Source of the DNA: Candidatus Rokuibacteriota bacterium
Lineage (GTDB): Bacteria; Methylomirabilota; Methylomirabilia; Rokubacteriales; CSP1-6
DNA length: 51,968 nucleotides
Reading direction: 5' to 3'
NCBI GenBank assembly: GCA_016188005.1
Contig: JACPIQ010000133.1
Span: forward strand, 1-51,968
Part shown: in pieces, positions 49,104 through 51,968 of the stretch
Numbering within the stretch: position 1 is the stretch's first letter
How the letters are laid out: each line of letters begins with the position of its first letter
Position numbers and translations under genes: made by a program
Notes under the pieces: model-generated
What the model was told of the DNA's origin: nothing
What the model saw: only the letters and a program-made list of their open reading frames with translations
Database searches by the model: none

Positions 49104-51968
49104 ATGAGCCGTCGCCTCAAGATCCTCGTCGCTGTCGCGGCCGCGGGGGTGCTCGTGTCCGCCGTCGGGCTCTGGGCGCTGCCGGAGATCGTGCGCCGGG
49201 TCGCCCTCGACCAGATCCCCAAGCTCACCGGCCGGGCCGCCGGCATCGAGGACGTGGACCTCAACCTCTTTACGGGGCGCGTCGCGATCAAGCGGTTCCG
49301 CCTCGCCGAGCGGGAGGGGCCCGAGGCCTTCGTGGAGCTGGACCGGCTCGACCTTGGGATCTCGCTGTTCGCCCTGCTCGCGTCCGAGATCCGCATCACC
49401 GAACTGGGCTTGACGGCCCCCACCCTGCGTCTCACGCGCACGGGGCCCGCAGAGTTCAACTTCTCCGACATCCTCGCCCGGTTCGCGACGGAGAAGAAGG
49501 AGAAGCCGCCCAGTCGGTGGACCGTGACGCTTGACCGCCTGGCCCTCGCGGGCGGCCGGCTCATCGTCGAGGACCGGGCGGTGTCGCCGGCCGCCGACTG
49601 GTCCATCCAGGACCTGGGCATCGACGCCTCGGGCCTCACCACCCGGATCGGCGCCGAGCCGGGCCGGCTGGGCCTTCGCGCCAGCCTCGGCAAGGCCACC
49701 GTGGAGGTGGCCGCGGACTCCGTGCGCCTGGCTCCGGTGGGAGCCACCGCGCGCATCTCGCTGAAGGGTTTCGATCTCACGCGCGGGCGGCCCTACCTGA
49801 CACCCACGCTTCCGGTCTCGGCCGAGGCCGGCATGCTGACGCTGGCGCTCACGGGGAGGATCGAGCGCGACGGGGATGCGGCCAGGGTGCTGGTGGGCCC
49901 GGGCAGCGTGACGCTCGAGGCAGTGGTGGTGCGGCAGCGCGATGCCAGGGGCCTGGCGGGAGCCATAGATCGCCTCACCGTGGAGGTCAAGGAGGCGGAC
50001 CTCTTCGCGGGCACGCTCGCGGGTGCGGCCGTGACGCTCGAGGGGCTGGCGGTGACGCGCGGCGGGGAGAGCACACCCTCGGTGAAGCTGCCCCGGCTTG
50101 CCGTGGCGGTGAAGGAGGCGAACCTGGCCTCGCGCGCGGCCACGGTGTCGAGCGTGGAGGTGGAGGGGCTCGACCTCACGGCGGTGCGCGACCGTGACGG
50201 CACGCTCGATCTCCTCACGGCTCTGGAGGCCGGGCGCGCCCGCGACGGGGAGCAGTCGCCCGCTTCCGGGGAGGCGCCCGTTCCGACAGGGGCCGCGGCG
50301 CCCAGCGGCGGGGTGCCGAAGGTGAGAGTCGAGCGGTTGAGCGTGAAGTCCTCGCGGGTCGCGCTGACGGACGAGACCGTGTCCCCAACGCGGCAGTGGC
50401 GGCTCGAGGGGCTCACGGTGGATGGAGCGGGCATCTCCACGGCGGCCGAGGATCCCCCGGGCAAGCTCACCGCGAAGAGCCAGATCGTCACGGCTCCCGG
50501 CTCGGGCCCGCCGGCGAGCCTGAGCGCGACGGTCGACCCGGTGCGGCTCGCGCCACTGGGGGCGACCGCGCGGGTGGTGCTCACCGGGCTCGACGTGACC
50601 ACCGTCGTGGCGTACGTCCCCGAGACGGTGCCGGCGCTGCCAGCCCGAGGCGGTCTCGCGGCCGACCTGACCGCAGTGCTGGAGACGAAGGGGAGCGGGC
50701 TCGCCCGCGCCACGGCCTCCGGGAGTGTGCGGCTGGCAGGCCTGGACCTCGTCCAGCGCGGGGCGCAGGCGCCGTTCCTGTCCGTCCCGCAGCTCGCGCT
50801 GACGATCAAGCGGGCCGACGCCGTGTCCCGCCGGCTGGATCTCGGGACCATCCGGATCGAGGCGCCGCAGGTACGGGCGATCCGCGGCCCCGACGGCCAG
50901 ATCGACCTGCTCGCGCTCGCGGGGCGGCCGGCGGAGGCCAGGGGAGCCTCCGCGGCGCCGATCAGCGCGCCTGCGACGCCTGCGCCTCCAGGAAGGCCGG
51001 CGCCGAAGGGCCCAGGGCCCTCCGCCCCCGCGTCGGCCTGGCGTCTGAGCCTGGACCGTCTGGCGCTGGACAAGGGGACGGTCAGCTTCGAGGACCGGGC
51101 CGTGTCGCCCGTCACCACGCTGCCGCTGACCGATGTCGCCGTCACGGTCGAGAACTTCACCTGGCCATCCGCGGGGCCGGCCACGCTGAGCGCCGCGATG
51201 ACGATGCCCGGCGGTGGGAGCACGGACGTCAAGGCCACGGTGGTGGTCGCGCCGCTCGACGCCAGGATCGTGCTCTCCACCACGGATGCGCCCATCGAGC
51301 CCTACGGGGCCTACTTCCCGTTCGCGGCGCGCTTTACCGGGCTGTTCAGCGGCGACAGCGTCAACGAGATCAAGATGGAGGACGGCAAGCTCCGGGCGGC
51401 CTCGCGGGGCAATGCCCAGGCCCGTGATATCGAGGTCCGGGATCCCGGCGCCCCGACGCCCGTGGCACGCGTCAAGAGCTTCGAGATCCGCGGGATCGAC
51501 TTCTCCTGGCCCAACTACGCTCTCGTGGACCGGGTGACGCTCACGCGCCCCGAGATCCGCGTGGAACGGGACCATGACGGCAACTTCGACCTGCGCCGTC
51601 TCTTCGCGGTGAAGACTCCCACGGGCGCCGCTGCGCCCCCGCCCACGACTCCGTCGCCAGCGCCGGGCGCCGCTCCGGCCCCGGCCACCGCCAAGGAGGC
51701 GTCCGGGGGGGGACTCCTCCAGACGATGGTCCTCGACTTCAGCGAGATCGTGGTCGCCGAAGGCTCCGCGCGCTTCCTTGACCGCAGCACCACGCCCGCC
51801 TTCTCGGAGGACATCAGCCGCCTGACGCTCACCATCCGGGATCTCTCCAACACCCTCGGCCGAAAGCACACCACCATGACGGCTCAGGCCCTCGTCGGAG
51901 GCGATGCCGCGCTCGACATGCATGGGGATCTCTCGGGCATCGGCGAATCGCTCCGCGCCGATCTCGTG
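49104..51968 (+). CDS. AsmA/DUF748-family protein, 3' end beyond the window
   Basis: At least 955 codons of an AsmA-like envelope protein; no stop before the right edge. A single N-terminal membrane helix (LKILVAVAAAGVLVSAVGLWAL) anchors a very long beta-rich periplasmic part. Repeated strands with (V/F/L)xDR(A/S)(V/T)(S/T)P occur at about residues 155, 662 and 891, and ALTDETVSP at about 422, marking at least four repeats of the DUF748 unit. Pro/Ala-rich linkers join them (for example after residue 840). Proteins of this type are proposed to bridge the two membranes and carry lipid, consistent with the lipid-related genes in the window. The ATG is 14 bases after the nitrilase stop. Confidence 0.85.
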   Translation, partial: MSRRLKILVAVAAAGVLVSAVGLWALPEIVRRVALDQIPKLTGRAAGIEDVDLNLFTGRVAIKRFRLAEREGPEAFVELDRLDLGISLFALLASEIRITELGLTAPTLRLTRTGPAEFNFSDILARFATEKKEKPPSRWTVTLDRLALAGGRLIVEDRAVSPAADWSIQDLGIDASGLTTRIGAEPGRLGLRASLGKATVEVAADSVRLAPVGATARISLKGFDLTRGRPYLTPTLPVSAEAGMLTLALTGRIERDGDAARVLVGPGSVTLEAVVVRQRDARGLAGAIDRLTVEVKEADLFAGTLAGAAVTLEGLAVTRGGESTPSVKLPRLAVAVKEANLASRAATVSSVEVEGLDLTAVRDRDGTLDLLTALEAGRARDGEQSPASGEAPVPTGAAAPSGGVPKVRVERLSVKSSRVALTDETVSPTRQWRLEGLTVDGAGISTAAEDPPGKLTAKSQIVTAPGSGPPASLSATVDPVRLAPLGATARVVLTGLDVTTVVAYVPETVPALPARGGLAADLTAVLETKGSGLARATASGSVRLAGLDLVQRGAQAPFLSVPQLALTIKRADAVSRRLDLGTIRIEAPQVRAIRGPDGQIDLLALAGRPAEARGASAAPISAPATPAPPGRPAPKGPGPSAPASAWRLSLDRLALDKGTVSFEDRAVSPVTTLPLTDVAVTVENFTWPSAGPATLSAAMTMPGGGSTDVKATVVVAPLDARIVLSTTDAPIEPYGAYFPFAARFTGLFSGDSVNEIKMEDGKLRAASRGNAQARDIEVRDPGAPTPVARVKSFEIRGIDFSWPNYALVDRVTLTRPEIRVERDHDGNFDLRRLFAVKTPTGAAAPPPTTPSPAPGAAPAPATAKEASGGGLLQTMVLDFSEIVVAEGSARFLDRSTTPAFSEDISRLTLTIRDLSNTLGRKHTTMTAQALVGGDAALDMHGDLSGIGESLRADLV

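Noticed and set aside
49077-51923. A 948-codon open frame on the minus strand
   Set aside because: It is the antisense of the AsmA/DUF748 gene. Its translation is Arg/Gly/His-rich without domain patterns, as expected from high-GC third positions.

Overview
The window is very GC-rich DNA, packed with genes on both strands. No stretch longer than about 220 bases lacks a gene, and I saw no rRNA, tRNA or CRISPR. The gene content points to a Gram-negative cell: a type I secretion system, several lipoproteins with clear lipoboxes, an M48 periplasmic peptidase, an AsmA/DUF748 protein, a LolCDE/MacB-like ABC exporter and a hopanoid gene. GC content, frequent GTG starts, ATGA overlaps and the mix of amidohydrolases, cyclase-family hydrolases, SDRs and nitrilases fit an uncultured soil or sediment lineage such as Rokubacteria/Methylomirabilota. 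That placement is inference; no marker gene is present to prove it.

Layout. 1-5.4 kb: the end of a large RTX calcium-binding protein followed by its type I exporter (ABC ATPase with a dead C39-like domain, then an HlyD-type fusion protein). 5.4-6.2 kb: two tandem paralogous small secreted proteins. 6.3-10.7 kb: a PhoU-like protein and a central-carbon block in which phosphofructokinase diverges from fructose-1,6-bisphosphatase and a DhnA-type aldolase, followed by a truncated cyclase-family gene. 10.7-20.9 kb: housekeeping and accessory genes (amidohydrolase, small membrane protein, EttA, three cupin/pirin/SDR neighbours, a second SDR, RNase D, an internally duplicated membrane protein, an MFS carrier, a small lipoprotein).

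20.9-38.1 kb: seventeen genes on the plus strand with gaps of at most 42 bases and many 4-base overlaps. The core (22.5-32.2 kb) is a type II ketosynthase system: acyltransferase, ketosynthase, half-length ketosynthase-like protein without the catalytic Cys, ACP, second ketosynthase, a full-length chain-length-factor-like protein with Cys changed to Gln, family 2 glycosyltransferase, halogenase-like flavoprotein, and an ABC exporter of FtsX/MacB-LolD type. An SDR and a putative papain-fold lipoprotein precede it; a small exported protein, an ArnT-like glycosyltransferase, HpnJ, SerA and a mannose-isomerase-like cupin follow. This is the most interesting part of the window: it resembles aryl polyene/flexirubin loci but lacks visible dehydratases, a starter ligase, an ammonia lyase and the usual LolA/MMPL export module.

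38.1-45.3 kb: M48 peptidase and a small lipoprotein with overlapping divergent start codons, an unusual RpiB-phosphoglucose isomerase fusion, a short unknown protein and a multi-domain class III nucleotide cyclase. A 138-bp element with perfect 17-bp inverted repeats separates this from an EamA transporter and supplies that transporter's stop codon. 46.4-49.1 kb: a probable catabolic operon (cyclase-family hydrolase, beta-hydroxyacid dehydrogenase, nitrilase). The window ends inside a large AsmA/DUF748 protein.
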